Part shown: positions 20,281 through 32,619 of the stretch, in pieces
Layout of the letters: the number at the start of each line of letters is the position of its first letter
Position numbering within the stretch: position 1 is the first letter of the stretch
NCBI RefSeq assembly: GCF_030272615.1
Contig: NC_081407.1
Coordinates: forward strand, 441,161,213 to 441,225,212
Length of the DNA: 64,000 bases
Direction: 5' to 3'
From: Cryptomeria japonica
Taxonomy: Eukaryota; Streptophyta; Pinopsida; Cupressales; Cupressaceae
Position numbers and translations under genes: made by a program
The notes under the pieces: model-generated
Told to the model about the DNA's origin: nothing
Databases searched by the model: none
The model's input: only the letters and a program-made list of their open reading frames with translations

Positions 20281-21531
20281 ATGGAAGGCTACAAACAATC
20301 TCACAGAATTGTGAATCTTCAAGAAGAATTGGATCATGCTAATCAAGCGATTGTAGATATCCAAAGACAAATGCAAAAATCATTGAACGTCAAAAGAAGG
20401 TTGTCTGATGATTTACAGGACTCACAAGAATTGGTGGAACAAATTGAGACATCATCTGAGAACAACATATCAGAAGAGTCTGAAGAAATGATTGTAGAAC
20501 TGAAAGAAAAGAACAAAGCACTGAATGAACAACTAAAAGCAATGAAAAGGGAACATGAGTATTTCAGCACACAAATGACTAAAAATCTTGATGCATTGAG
20601 AATAGCTGAAGATAATATTTGAAATGTAGAAAGAGAAAAATAACAGCCAGAAGCAATGGTGTCTGAAAAGAATGATGAAATATCAAGGATGACTGGAGTT
20701 CAACATAATCTGTCTGATCAATTGGGTTATGCACATCATGAAGCAACTCTAAAAGAAAATGAGAACCAAGCATTGAAACTTGAATTATCAAGATTGACTG
20801 ATGAACTAGAAGAAGAAAAGAAGTCCAAAGAAACATTGAAGAAAAGTTATGAAGCATCAAGAATGTTGGATGAGCAACTAAACTTAAGATCACCTAACAA
20901 ATATGCCGGAATCAATTATAAAAGAAATAACTCTACCGAGAAAGGGGAATCATCAAAGAAGGTTGGAAACAAAGATAAGATGAAAGACAAGAAGCCTATT
21001 TGCAACTATTGTTGAAAACAAGGACATACTGCCAATGTATGCAGGATCAGAAAAGGTAAACAACTGAATGTAACTAGGTCTAATGGTTATTGTTACAATT
21101 GCAATAAGTATGGTCACACATCTAAACAATGTAGGACAATGTCTGTTAACAATTATCAAAAGGAAAAATTCAAGGGGTTTTGCAAAAATTACAATAGATA
21201 TAGACACAATACCAAAAAGTGTTGGTTTAAGCAGAAAAACTATATGTGGTCTCCACACCGAGCAAATACTAGAAGCTGCCGAACTCACATAGATCTCAAT
21301 CGTCAATATACTGCAGTACCATGGGATTACAATACAAGGATATGGTGTGAATGTTGTGGAAGATATATACATATAAGTTCTAATTGTATGATAAGGTTTG
21401 GAATGAACAACCAAAGATCATGGAGAAATCCTGGAATGGCATGCTTTCATTGTCACAAAGTTGGACACTTGGCTAAAGAATGCAGAGATCAACCCAGAAT
21501 GGATACTAAGGAGATAACAAGCAAACTATAG
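20281..21531 (+). pseudogene. TRG-5 gag: coiled coil plus multiple zinc knuckles
   Basis: Starts MEGYKQSHRIVNLQEELDHA, then about 240 codons of heptad-rich coiled coil (Leu/Glu/Lys pattern). A string of cysteine motifs follows at 21000-21490. CNYC-stop-KQGHTANVC, CYNCNKYGHTSKQC and CFHCHKVGHLAKEC are good CCHC knuckles. CKNYNRYRHNTKKC and CECCGRYIHISSNC are degenerate. Stops near 20622, 20643 and 21015 plus frameshifts break it. It is probably the RNA-binding structural protein; no protease follows. Confidence 0.75.
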
Positions 21532-22137
21532 AAATTCTGGAAAAAGAAGGAAAATGTGTCAACCAATGAAGAAAGCACCTTACCTACCGAGTTAGGTGCA
21601 TCTACTTCCAATTAATCAATAAAGGTATGAAGGGACTGCATTCTCACAAGGTTAGATTTTAACAGTTCCTATTTAATCATATACTTAATTCCAAGATCAA
21701 CATAGCTAAGATGCAATAGTAAATTTGAAATATTATCTAGTCTTTTTGATTTACCAGAGAAGTTGGTAAATACATTAAGTCTGTCTAGTCGGTAAAAACG
21801 TATAAGGGAGATAGTCAGTTTAGTGGTACCGAGTGCATTTAATGCTTAGTATACCTAATTGCACGAAGCTCGATAAGGTCGAAAGGATGTATTTAAAGTA
21901 CTCTGCATGGTCATTTTTCACTTACCAGTTTTCAAAGAGTAGAGCTAAGTGAATTAAAGGCGATCAAGCATTCCCAGAAGCAAATTCAAGGTATTTCACA
22001 CAATCTAAAATGCATTTTCAAGCAAGTTAATCGATTAAAATTAGTTGTGAATAGTTGCATTGTATTTACTAATTTGGAAGCATTTTTTGGTTATTTGAAA
22101 CCCTAAGCTATTCCGTAAGTAGAATTCCAAGTTTGAA
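21532..22137 (+). other. TRG-5 spacer between gag and ORF2
   Basis: About 600 bases with no open frame of note. Words such as TACCGAG and GTCGGTAA recur here as in the LTRs. Nothing else recognised. Confidence 0.5.
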
Positions 22138-25100
22138 ATGGCTCTCAAGGTGCAAAAAACCATTGTAGTTGAGACCATTGAGAAGCCATCAGTCAAATGC
22201 ACCTTACCTCCCAAAGTGGCATCCAAACCTGATGAGAAAACTGCATTCTCTCTTATTCTTGATAGGGTTCTATCGATAGAAGATGTCAGATTTTATACTA
22301 AGTGTCATGTTGAAGAGCTAGGTCATATTGAAATTAAGGATATGTATGATGAATTGTGCATCGATGGAATCCTGGATAGAAAGTTTGAGCACATCAAAGT
22401 TAAGGGATTGACCGAAGCCCTAAACTATCCCCAAGTCTTCAAACCCCAATGGGTCAAATTTGTCTTGAGCAGAGTGCATGATGATTTTATGTGGTTAGAA
22501 GATCAACCTTTCAAGATCACCAAGGAGATTATTCACATAATAACTGGATACGCTATATCTGACCATGCCGGAGCACAAAAGATAATTTCACAAAAGGAAT
22601 TGATAACATTAACTAGGGTTGAATTTGATTGCAGAGGTCTTATGTTGAACAATGTAACCGATGCAGAACTTAACTTTTCTATTAGAGTTATTGGTTATTG
22701 TTTCTTTCAGTCGGCAAGAGAAAATAGTGTACCATGTGCAGCTATAGATTTGGCCTATAAAATTGTGAAAAAGGAATGAAAATTGACTTATGTGAAGTGT
22801 TGTTGAAGAATATTTTTGAAAATCTTAGCATAATAAGGAAACCAAAGAAGAATAATACTACTAACACACAAAAGTTTGGCTCACTCTTAGTGTGTATGTT
22901 CTTCTATTTTTAGAAATTCTTTCCTTCAGTCAGTAACATTGATTGGGAATTACATCGACCAATCACCCATCAGATAAATGATTTTATCAATCAGCTAGGT
23001 GATATGTGATAATGGATGATTACTTTAACAGTTTTCAGAAAAAGATGCATAGCAGGTACAGGATCCCACCGCAACTAGTGGAAAAGTATAAGGATACCAT
23101 TTGTTTTGAGTTGGATACATACTACTATTATGTTAATGCAGTAGAGCCCAAGACTCAATCTTTGCCACCTATGGGTTATGAGATTGATTTTGACATTGCT
23201 CAATAGCAAATAGATGCCTTCTTAGCACTCCCAAGGCACTCTACCGAGATCAGGTATGGCACCTATGAAGAGGTAAAAGAAAAAGTAAAAATGAGCATTG
23301 TAGTACCTAAGGCTACCAGAAAAGCCACCAAAATGATAAAGGATTTCACTGAAAAGTTTGGAGAAGGTTCTACCTCCACTCCTACCAAAAGTGATCAACT
23401 TTCAATTGAGGAAGAATCTGAAGTTGAAGAAGCAGGAATTACTCTAAGCATCGAGTTGCCAAAAGGCAAAATTTTGAAAACGAAGAAATAGGATACAACC
23501 AAGATATCACCGACCCCGCTAGTAAAGCGACCGGTCACTAGATCATCTGCTATGTCACCTGGTAAGAGGCAAAAAAATGTTGAAATGCCTAAGGTTACAA
23601 AAACTTATAGAAAGAAGAACATAAAACTAATTTTGGAAAGTGACACAGAGTCTGAAGATGCAAATAAATTTCAGATTGTAAAAAGTACTAAGGAAGATAT
23701 ACACAGTGTTGATAATTTTTGTGCAAATTTAAAACAATATGGTGGATTTGGGTCATTTAGATATGTAAAGTATGACTCTAGAACAAAAGAAGAAAAGAGG
23801 CAAATAGAAGAGTCAGTAGTGTGTACACTTCTCAAGTTCCGAGTAGTTCCATTGGAAGTAACTAATTTTCTTTCAAAAGCATTGTACTCTCATATTGACA
23901 ATAGATGGAAATATGCTATGGACTTGGAGAAGCAGATTAGAGAAAGAGTTTTGGTAGATCTCTTTCCAGATATGTTGGTAGATGATATAAAAGATCATTT
24001 GAAAAACTACCAGACAAATTTTCAAGTAAAGCAAAGGGCCTTGAAAATGATGAATGGCCTTTATCTTGAAGTAGAGAATGAAACTAAAGAAAAATGGCAA
24101 GATACTCAGAATTCATACTGAAGAACCTCATGGTGAAGTGGAGATAGTTGACATCACTGAGCTAGATCCTACTTCAACTATTCAGTTAGATGAGGATGTC
24201 ATGGATACTGAGGCACGGGAAGAAGCAATGATAGAAGGGAATGCCTATGCCAAACTGGTATCAAGTGAATCATTTTTGGAACAAGTTAAGTCCTATCCTC
24301 CAGTAACCCAACAAGTTTCAATCGAGAAACCACATAACACATATCAAGGTAAAGAGGGTCAAAAGGCTACACAAGGTGAATCTACCTCTCAGGCCACCAA
24401 CAAGAAAACTTCCCAAGCACCTTCAAACACTAAAACTATTACCACTAAGACCCCAACCAAGGAAATGCCAAAGGATACAATAGAGGCTATAGGAACTGAC
24501 AAAAGTGTTGCCTCCACCGAGCAACTTACCGAGGAGGGACAAGCCTCCAAAGCCATTGTCCTCATTCAACTGGTGAAGGCATCATCATCAAAGGAGAAGA
24601 AGGCAAAGAAGCATAGTTTCAAGATAGATCTGTCAAAACCTATTGTGTTTCCGAATGTTGACATTGCAAAACTAAAAGGGCAAGCACTGATAGAATTCGA
24701 TGAGCTTTGTAAAGCCAAAGCAGAGCAGGAAAAATAGATAGCTATACAAAAGAAGAACCGAGTACTTCAGAAGGTTAACGCATTATTGACAGACATGCTA
24801 CCTAAAGCTACCATAAATAACCATGCTTCCATCCATATGCAACTGGATGATCTACTCACTCAATTGGAAGCATCAGGAGTAGAAGCATCAAAATACCTTA
24901 GCAAATTGAAAGAAAAAGAGCTAACTGCCAAGATGATTGAAGAAGTGTAGAAAGAAATTGTTATAGCTAAAACTAAGCTTATTGGATTCATTGTTGAGTT
25001 GTCCCCTCAACTCAAGCATATTATTTATTTATTTATTTCAGAAGTTATGTACATTTTCATTATTTATCAAAGGTATCAAGAATAAGACAGAAGTCATTGA

Positions 25101-25434
25101 AAAAAAGATTACCGATCTCTCAAAAAAATTGACTACCGAGACAAATTCTATTCAGAATTTTTAAACAAAGCTACAAACTCTTATGGCTCAATAGGTAGAA
25201 CTTTGGAATGAAGAGCACAAAATAAGGATGGATATCATGACTCTGCAGACATTATTTATTCCCCATTTATCATCAGTTCAAGAGCAGATCAACCAAGCTA
25301 CCCAATTGTCCACTCAAGCCAAGGGAAGCACTTTAGATGGTTTGATCTCACTCTCAGCTGATATTACAGCTCAGAATTCACTAATGGAAAGTGTCAAGGA
25401 TGCACTTACTGTTAGGTCCCGGAGACAATTGTGA
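22138..25434 (+). pseudogene. TRG-5 ORF2, first part, unknown function
   Basis: Sense ORF starting MALKVQKTIVVETIEKPSVK, broken by frameshifts (near 22780-23000 and 24110) and stops, but readable as one product of about 1,100 residues. The N-terminal half (22138-23200) is folded-looking, with FKPQWVKFVLSRVHDDFMWL, ELNFSIRVIGYCFFQSARE and FGSLLVCMFFY. It resembles uncharacterised extra proteins of plant LTR elements. The middle (23290-24740) is a charged, low-complexity region with Thr/Pro/Lys runs. The end is coiled coil. No enzymatic motif seen. The solo LTR at 25410 interrupts it. Confidence 0.6.
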
Positions 25435-26466
25435 GGGGGGGGTGAATCAATTGTCAAATAAATTCAAACCAAAAACAACTTAACCAACTTAATGCTTAAT
25501 ACTGGTAAACCAGTTCAATATGCCAGTAGACATTTTTAGCAGTTAATTGCTATATTGGTAAGGATTAGTGCATGAAACATAAAGACAGTCATCCACAACA
25601 CATAACACCAATATTTGTACATGGAAACCCTATAAGGGGAAAAACCACGGTGGGAAACCTTACCCACAATCAGATGATACTACTGTAGACAACAAGTGTA
25701 CATAAATGGGGTCTGCACATGCAGAAAGGCCAAGCGCCTAGAGCTCACTGCTCAATCACAAAATGGGAGTCACACTGACTACAATTGGATGGTTAAATCC
25801 AATAAGAATGTACTGCTAAAATTACCATCTTCATATGCTAGATTCAGTACTGGTGTAGTTCTGATTGTCTTCACAAAAACCCTCCTTCAATCTTCAAATG
25901 ATGTCTGCATGTATAGCTCTGCTTATTCTCGCATATACCTTCACACAATCCTTTTTCGCATTCCACACTTGATCTTACAAATAAGATCTTACATTTATAC
26001 CATAACCTAAGACCAATTTTAGTAGGTCAGCTCTACAAGATATTATAATAAAATTAATTTACATATCAATTAATACCTAATGCAATAACTGATTCAATAT
26101 GTCAGCTTAATGCATTTACAACAATAATAAGTCATCTCCATAGTGTGCCATGCTGATCTACAAAAGATAAACCTGTCGGTGTAACCTGGACCTATTTGCC
26201 GGTAACAACAAATATGCAAATGCTAATGTACCAATAAACAAAACTCCAAGACAAAGTGTCCACACAATGTCTTTGACATAACCAAGTGTTTTCCATATCA
26301 TTCCAAGTGCCAGTGATCATTATATCTTGCCGGTGTACTAGATACCGGTGATTGTGCATGAGTCACTTGCTTGCCGGTGAATGTTGTTGATTCTCCAAAG
26401 TACCAGAGTTGATAAGTGTTTAGTAGGTGTTGACATAAATGACAAAACCATACCAAAATACCAACA
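25410..26466 (-). mobile_element. Solo LTR inside TRG-5 ORF2 (copia type)
   Basis: 1,057 bp from TGTTAGGTCC to CCAACA, with a perfect target duplication CTTAC (25405-25409 and 26467-26471) and no internal region. The G-tract near its left end and the block AAAACCACGGTGGGAAACC (about 25640) show it is a reversed copia LTR related to Copia-2 and Copia-3. It was left by recombination between two LTRs. Confidence 0.9.
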
Positions 26467-26471
26467 CTTAC

Positions 26472-26544
26472 CACCACTCTCAAAGACACTCGTACAAAGT
26501 ATAAATCTATTTTTGATCACTTGCCCCCACCAAATGGTAACTAG
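26472..26544 (+). pseudogene. TRG-5 ORF2, last codons after the solo LTR
   Basis: Removing the solo LTR and one CTTAC restores the frame. It then runs on through KDTRTKYKSIFDHLPPPNGN to a TAG at 26542-26544, the likely natural end of ORF2. Confidence 0.6.
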
Positions 26545-26825
26545 TTTTGATGTTTGTCAAAAAAGGGGGAGTGTACTGAGTATATAGAGTATCTGAGTGT
26601 ATAGTTGAAATTGACAGAGGGGCATAAAACATCAGGAGCATGAAATACAGAGTATAGATCATCAAGTTGTTCAGCATATTGATAAGGGGAGTATGTAATT
26701 GAGTATGTATTTAAACAAATGTATATACTGTCATTTCAATTTATTTTGTAAGTATATAGATTTTGTATTATGACTTTGAAAGGAGTTTTTGTCAAACATA
26801 CCAAACTAATGTCAAAAGGGGAGAT
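26545..26825 (+). other. TRG-5 3' untranslated region and polypurine tract
   Basis: Non-coding, with two purine tracts: AAAAAAGGGGGAG at about 26559-26571 and AAAAGGGGAGATTG at 26814-26825. The second abuts the 3' LTR and is the working primer site. Confidence 0.8.
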
Positions 26826-28014
26826 TGTTGCTATTTACTAAAGTTGTCATTAGTTGTATGCCCAAAGTCATCCTATATACTCTAGTCGGTTAATACCACC
26901 AAAATGTCCAGTCGGTAATTACTAAGGTGTTGGTTACAGAGAAAAGCTAGTCACCGAGATGAGACACACCGAGCTGTCTACCGAGTAAAGTTCTATGTCT
27001 ACTGAGCAGAAAAGAAGGTATACCAAGTCAATCTAAACCGAGTGAAAATGTGTTACCAGATTCAATGAACCTAGACACACATGTGAGATGTGTTACAAGA
27101 TTTGAGAACATGGAACCGTTATTACATAGGAAATTGCATTTAAGGATTTTGTATGATTTTGAGGGAGTTTATCCAATGAAATAATTTCTATGCTTATTCA
27201 TTTGATAAAACATGTTTGTATGATCGATGCATGAATGGATCACCATCTCAGAGATCTATATATACAGAATGATTTGAGTATCTAAACAAGAGAGGGAAAA
27301 ATGATGAGTTGAATATGAAAATCTTGAGAAAAGATAAGATGTGAAGATTAATAGAGATATTCAGAGGTCACTGAGAAGGTTTTTTCAAAGCACAGTTTAA
27401 GTGACAGAGGTTACAGAAGTGGTCACCAAGTTGACTTATCACTTACCGAGGTATGCTATGAGCAAGGTAATTTCATATTGAGCACATAGAGTCTGCTATA
27501 ACATTTCAAATGTAAAGTTGCAGATATTTTGTAAAGATTTTGATTGAATTATTTTGAGTTGAGTTAGAAACCTTTAACAGGGTAAAAGACTCTAACAAAG
27601 TCTATAAATTGTAAAGCCTTTAACCAGGTACAACATTTTGTAAAAGTGTTTGTAAAATCCTTTAGCAAGGTAGATCTAAAGATCTTTGTACTCCTAACAG
27701 GGTAAGCTATCAGAAATAGCTAAACATGTAGCTCTAACCGAGCAATCTTGATTATTGCTGTAGTGAAGTTGTGGGTGCCATCCCCACCATAGTTTTTCTC
27801 TCTAACCAAGAGTTTTTGCGTAACCAAAATCATTTTGTTATGGAGTGAAATTTGTATGAATGTTATTTCTATGATTATGTTTCAGCATTATGTATTATGA
27901 GATCAACAATATTCAGTTTATGTTTAACAGTAAAATTGTTGTTCAAGAAAAGTTTTGAAGTACTTATTCACCCCTCCCCTCAAAGTACATTAGCTTTCCT
28001 AGTTGGACCTAACA
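26826..28014 (+). repeat. TRG-5 3' LTR
   Basis: 1,189 bp, TGTTGC...CTAACA, collinear with 19031-20218. Confidence 0.93.
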
Positions 28015-28019
28015 TCTCA

Positions 28020-31000
28020 AGGCTAGGACTCTTTAAAGTAGGATTTAGCCAAAGAAATTCCCCTGCTCCAATGAACAGTATATGGGAGTTAGATGTGGGA
28101 AAGCTCATAGTCCCTAGGGTTTTTATGGATGTAGATTTATTAACCCAAATTGCAAATAACTATGACCTTGTTGCTAAATGTGTTAGAAATTTAAATGGGG
28201 GAGATTTAATTGAGATCAATGATGATGAATTTAGGAAAGTTTTCAGGCTAAATGAGGTGTCTAATTATTTAGAGCCCATAAATTTTGATACACTGGCCCA
28301 GGTTTACAATGTGCAGAGAGATCACCTCAGGAGTGGCCAATTGAAAGATTTCTTTGTCAAAAAAGGAGGACTAACTATTGTAGGCCCTAGTACCATGTAA
28401 CCCTTCTCTCTAAATATTTTTACTATGAGGGCTAAAGGGATGTATTGGTCACTTTGTCAGATTTTTGGGGAAGATGCTGAAACCACCATGCCAACTCACT
28501 ACATGTTAATGATAGCACATATTTTAAACCCCTCTCTAGCAGTAACTTTTGATTATGCACCTTACCACACTTACGCAATTCATGCAGGGCTGGTAGGTAT
28601 AAAAAATGGTAAGGTGGATAGACCTTTTGGGTGGTACTCACTTCTCATGCACATGTTTTTGTTCAAAGGTGCTAATTATTTTGTTGATGATATGGACCTG
28701 GTTAAGGAGAAGGAAGGTGAAGAGATGTCTATGCAATTGTGGAGCATGATTTTGTCTTGGGATAGAGAGGATGCCAGCTAATTGAAGTTTGACAGATGCT
28801 TTGCATCTAGATTTAGGATTCTCTTGTGCCAACAAAACCCTAAGATCCCTAAGGCTCTCTTAGAATTCCTTAGGCCTAAAGAATTTGTTGAAGGTATTAA
28901 GATTGTTCATAATTGGGGAGACATATATTTATACCCTGTTTCTATTGTATTCAAAGTTTATGGTTTCAGAGGTACTCCATACTTACTCCCATATCAAGTC
29001 CCATTGAAGATAGGAATTGCAGAGATCTTGAGGCAAATTAGAGGTGTTCAAGAGGCAGAGTTATCAAATAGGGGGAAAGGGACAATTTTCCCAACTGTCA
29101 CCATGGCTCATCAATTTATAATCACAAAGGGTGGTTGGAAACACTTTGATGATTTCTTTCAACCATATAGGTTGTCTACTATAGTATCAAGGTTTGCTAA
29201 CCTTTGAGATTTCTTCAATGGCATGTTCAGAAAAAGAGCAGTATGTAAAGGTAGACCACATCAATTCCATTTTCCTGAAGATCTGATTAGAAATGAATTC
29301 AATTTAGATGAGCAAGAATTCAGAAAAGAAAAATGGGTGACATAAAAAAAGGCCCTTGATTTTATTCACCAATTTGATGGTGGTTATGACCCTCTGTCTA
29401 GTTTCAATCCCTTTGAGGAAAAGGTTAAATTCTTAATTCTTTATTTTGGAGACCTAATGCAAACTCTGAAGGAAAAAAGGGAAGCTATAATAAGGAATAA
29501 TCTTGAAAAGGCTAAATTGGTTTTAGCCAGGCCTGCCTTTGCTAAAGCCATCCCTCTGGGTGATTATGTGATGCATAAGAAGCCAAGGTACAGCGTGTTG
29601 GTGCCAGTAACAGGTGAGCCCTCTACTTCAAGAGAGAAGAGAGAAATAGAAGATGTCATTGACATCCAAGACTCCCCTAAGAGGCAAAGGGTGCGAAAAG
29701 AAGTGCAAACAAGTGAACCTTTATATTCTCCATCCCAATCCCCTATCCATGTGGGAGATGAACAGGTAGTGGTCGAGCAACTATTATAGTTAGGGAGTCT
29801 CAGGGAGATTGCCTACACATATGAGGAAACAGAGAAGGGAATGCCTGAAGAGCCACCTAGTGTCGTGATGAACTTAACTACAGCTGAGTTCAAAGGCAAA
29901 GAAATAGATCCTACTATCAAACAAGCTAGTGAGGAGTTTCTGGCTGATAGTAATTATGTCACAATAGGGTCCTTTATGCAATTTGTTTGGAAATAAAACA
30001 TTGAGCAATTTAAGGCAAGGTGTGAGAAGAGAAAGAGTGAGCAACCTCACAAAGATGCAACTACAGTGGAGGAGGAGGTGAAATAAGAAATGGTGGCAGA
30101 ATTAAAAGCCATTACTCTTGAAAAGGGAAGAGAAATGGTGTCAAAGGCTGGTGTTTTAATCCTGCCTGAATGGGATATAGCTGATGCCTTAGTACTTGAA
30201 GTAGTCAGAAAAGAAACCAAGCCTATGGAAGGAGTGACGTTTAGCAAGGATAATGTTGCTTTGGTCCTTAAAGAGGGATGAGAGTAGAAGAAGGAATGAC
30301 ACCTCAGAGTCCAATTACCTTGGAGGGATGATTGTTGAAAGAGTGTAGGACACAGGGGTAGTGGAAGCTACCAGGATTGTTTTAGAAACTGCAAAATTCA
30401 GTCTGGTAGTAGCTGAGAGGGAAGCCAAGGAAAAAATTGATCTCCAAGTAAAATTAGAAACAATTTTGAAGGATTATAATGAAGCCAAAGGGGAGATAGT
30501 CAACAGGGATAACATCATTGGTAAATTACAGAGTCAACTGGCAGGACAATACCAGAAAGGTGAGTCCTCTACTCTAATGATTGCATCTTCTCCAGCAAGA
30601 CCTCCACCCACCAGTCCCATCATTGAATTTCCCCCTTCTCCTATGTCTTCTATTTTTCAACCAGCTAAGACCATTCAACATGAATTGGAAAAGTTAAAAT
30701 AGGCTCAAGCCCTGTTTGCAAATAAAAATGAAGAAAAGGTAAAGGCCACAATTTTGAGTTTTACTGATACAGTAGGAGCCCCCATTGTGCACACTAACAT
30801 GAAAAGAATTTTGGATATTTTGAGTGAGTTGAATGAAAACAAGGCTACTCTGGAGCCAATTTTGAATAAGTGGATGCCTAGAGAAGTGGATCGAGAACTT
30901 ATGTGTGCATCCCATGATGAGGTAGGATCTGATGCCATTATTAAATCCACATGTGAGCTAGAAAAAAGCATGACCAGGTTAGCAGAAGGAAGAGTTGGTG

Positions 31001-31388
31001 TAGAGAGAAAAGACAACTTGTACATGAAAGAATATTTGAGCATAAATTTGAACTGTTTCCTTGGGGTTTTGTTAGTCCAAATCAGTTGAAGGACAAACAA
31101 GTATGACGTGATGAGTTAAGAGCTAACTTGTCTCTAAGGGTGAATGAAATCATCAATACAAATGACACATCTTTGTTTGTCAAGACAATTGAAGAAATAG
31201 AGAAGATAAAGTCACATTACGATTTTTTGGAATCAGAGGTTAAGAAAGTGAGAAACTCTTGGAAAAGGTTAGCTAAGTTGAAAAAAAAAATTGTTAGCTT
31301 CTCATGGCCTACTAATGACGTGTTCCAAGAGTGGACAAGAAAATATGTGGTGCAAGAAGTAGAGGTTCAAGAATATACTGCAGCGTAA
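28020..31388 (+). pseudogene. LTR ORF of Tat-A, 5' LTR copy, main part
   Basis: Continues the ORF begun at 18830. The first region (to about 29340) looks folded, with WELDVGKLIVPRVFMDVDLL, THYMLMIAHILNPSLAVTFD and RPFGWYSLLMHMFLFKG. A basic, Ser/Pro-rich middle (29560-29760) has SPKRQRVRKE, which could serve nuclear entry. The C-terminal half is charged and coiled-coil-like. One frame holds to about 30280. There an 8-bp deletion between two GGTC words shifts it, and stops occur throughout. No known enzyme motif. No database family assigned. Confidence 0.7.
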
Positions 31389-31492
31389 TAACCAACTAAA
31401 AGGCCGCTCGAATTGAAAGTGACTTGTAACTTCTTTTGAAAAAAATTGCGGTTGTAACAAACTATTTTTAGGAATGTCCAAAGCTTGTATGC

Positions 31493-31514
31493 ATCCATAT
31501 TGTTATAAATGGAT
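31493..31514 (+). promoter_or_regulatory. Probable TATA box of Tat LTR inside an inverted repeat
   Basis: ATCCAT, 10 bases including TTATAA, then ATGGAT. The same arrangement is kept at 45812-45833 and, reversed, at 56247-56268. If it is the core promoter, the LTR ORF lies in U3. Confidence 0.45.
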
Positions 31515-32337
31515 ACCAGGAATTAAGAATAGGGGGTCACAAGAATTTGTAAAGGAACTCTATTGAAATATATCTTGGTTTTTTCTAGTTCTCTCAGAGA
31601 TTACCTTGAATTATGTAAAATTTTCAAGAATGAATATGAATATACAGATCAAAGTTTCAGGCCTAAATCTTCTTTGTCTTCTAGTGTGCATTCATTAGTT
31701 TGCTGGTTTCATTTGGATAATTTAGGGTTATTCGAATGAGCATGGATTGTAAGGCAATCTAATAGATATATTTATGACTTTTCTCTTCAGGAGAGGGATT
31801 AAATAAGCATGAAATATTTTTGTCAATAGATCAATTGTTTGCTGCTTTAAATTTGATGAGCTATTTTAGTTTAAAAGGAAAGAACCTATGTATATGTTAG
31901 GCATGTATGGGGTTCATAAAAGCAGAAGTGATGAAATGTATGAGAATGTTCAGAAAACTCTTGCTTGATTTAGGTGACTTTGTAGCCTAGGTAAGGCATT
32001 GATATCAGTTATGGAATTCTTTCTATCTTTCTTGAGGATCAATACTGAAAATGAATATAAGTTTTCCTTTAATGTTTTAGTTTCATTGAGGTGATGAAAT
32101 CCGTAGGTTTTTAGCATTGGTTTACTCTGGATCTCAATTTAAAAGTGTGAAAGTATTCACAAAAGGTATACCCACCTAAGCTTTGGATAAGTTTGAAATG
32201 TAGAAGGTTTTGTTGAAACCTTGTTATATGTTATTCAAGAATTCTATTTTCTTGGTGCCCTCTTCATATGCAAATAGAGTTATCAAATCTTCTTACAGTG
32301 AGGAAAGGAGAGAATCAAAATTTGAGAAAAACAAAAG

Positions 32338-32356
32338 TGGTGACTCTATTGGGGAG
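32338..32356 (+). other. Tat-A primer-binding site (tRNA-Arg type)
   Basis: TGGTGACTCTATTGGGGAG closely resembles the tRNA-Arg site TGGCGACTCCACTGGGGA typical of Tat/Ogre elements. A similar TGGCGACTC recurs at 32555. Confidence 0.8.
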
Positions 32357-32619
32357 AAACAAAAGTGTGTATCTATGTTACAGATTGGTGCTTGTATTAG
32401 CTTGGAAGTTTGTTCGAATCTCTATGTGTTTGTGGCTGATTGTGTTATTTCTCATTTGTGCTATCTCTCTCTCTGAAAATATTCCTGTTATCTGAATCTC
32501 TACAAGTGATTTGTCAAAACTTGTTTTCTTATTTTTCCATATTTTTTGTGGGTGGCGACTCTGACAAGTACAACCAATGCTATTGAATAAGTATAACTCT
32601 TTTAAGAGAAACATGTATA
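32357..32619 (+). other. Tat-A leader between PBS and gag
   Basis: Non-coding leader with no clear motif besides the second TGGCGACTC-like site at about 32555-32563. Confidence 0.5.

Larger units (their letters stand above)
19031..28014 (+). mobile_element. TRG-5: LTR element with gag and a second ORF but no pol
   Basis: 8,984 bp including an inner solo LTR, about 7.9 kb without it. Both LTRs (1,188 and 1,189 bp), the target duplication TCTCA (19026-19030 and 28015-28019), an initiator-Met PBS and a polypurine tract are present. The internal region codes for a coiled-coil gag with several zinc knuckles and a long sense ORF2. I found no protease, reverse transcriptase or integrase motif. LTR ends and PBS resemble the copia elements here. 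It probably relied on the enzymes of a related copia element. Confidence 0.9.
28015..32336 (+). repeat. Tat-A 5' LTR, second part
   Basis: Resumes after TRG-5 at the TCTCA duplication and is collinear with 42320-46644. It ends near 32336, just before the tRNA-Arg PBS; the terminal bases are changed from CAACA to CAAAA. It holds most of the LTR ORF (28020-31388) and about 950 bases of non-coding LTR after it. Confidence 0.88.

Noticed and set aside
24982-25164. Possible intron in TRG-5 ORF2 (TTTATTTATTTCAG near 25040)
   Set aside because: A polypyrimidine-AG is present, but no matching 5' splice site restores the frame. Mutational decay explains the interruption better.
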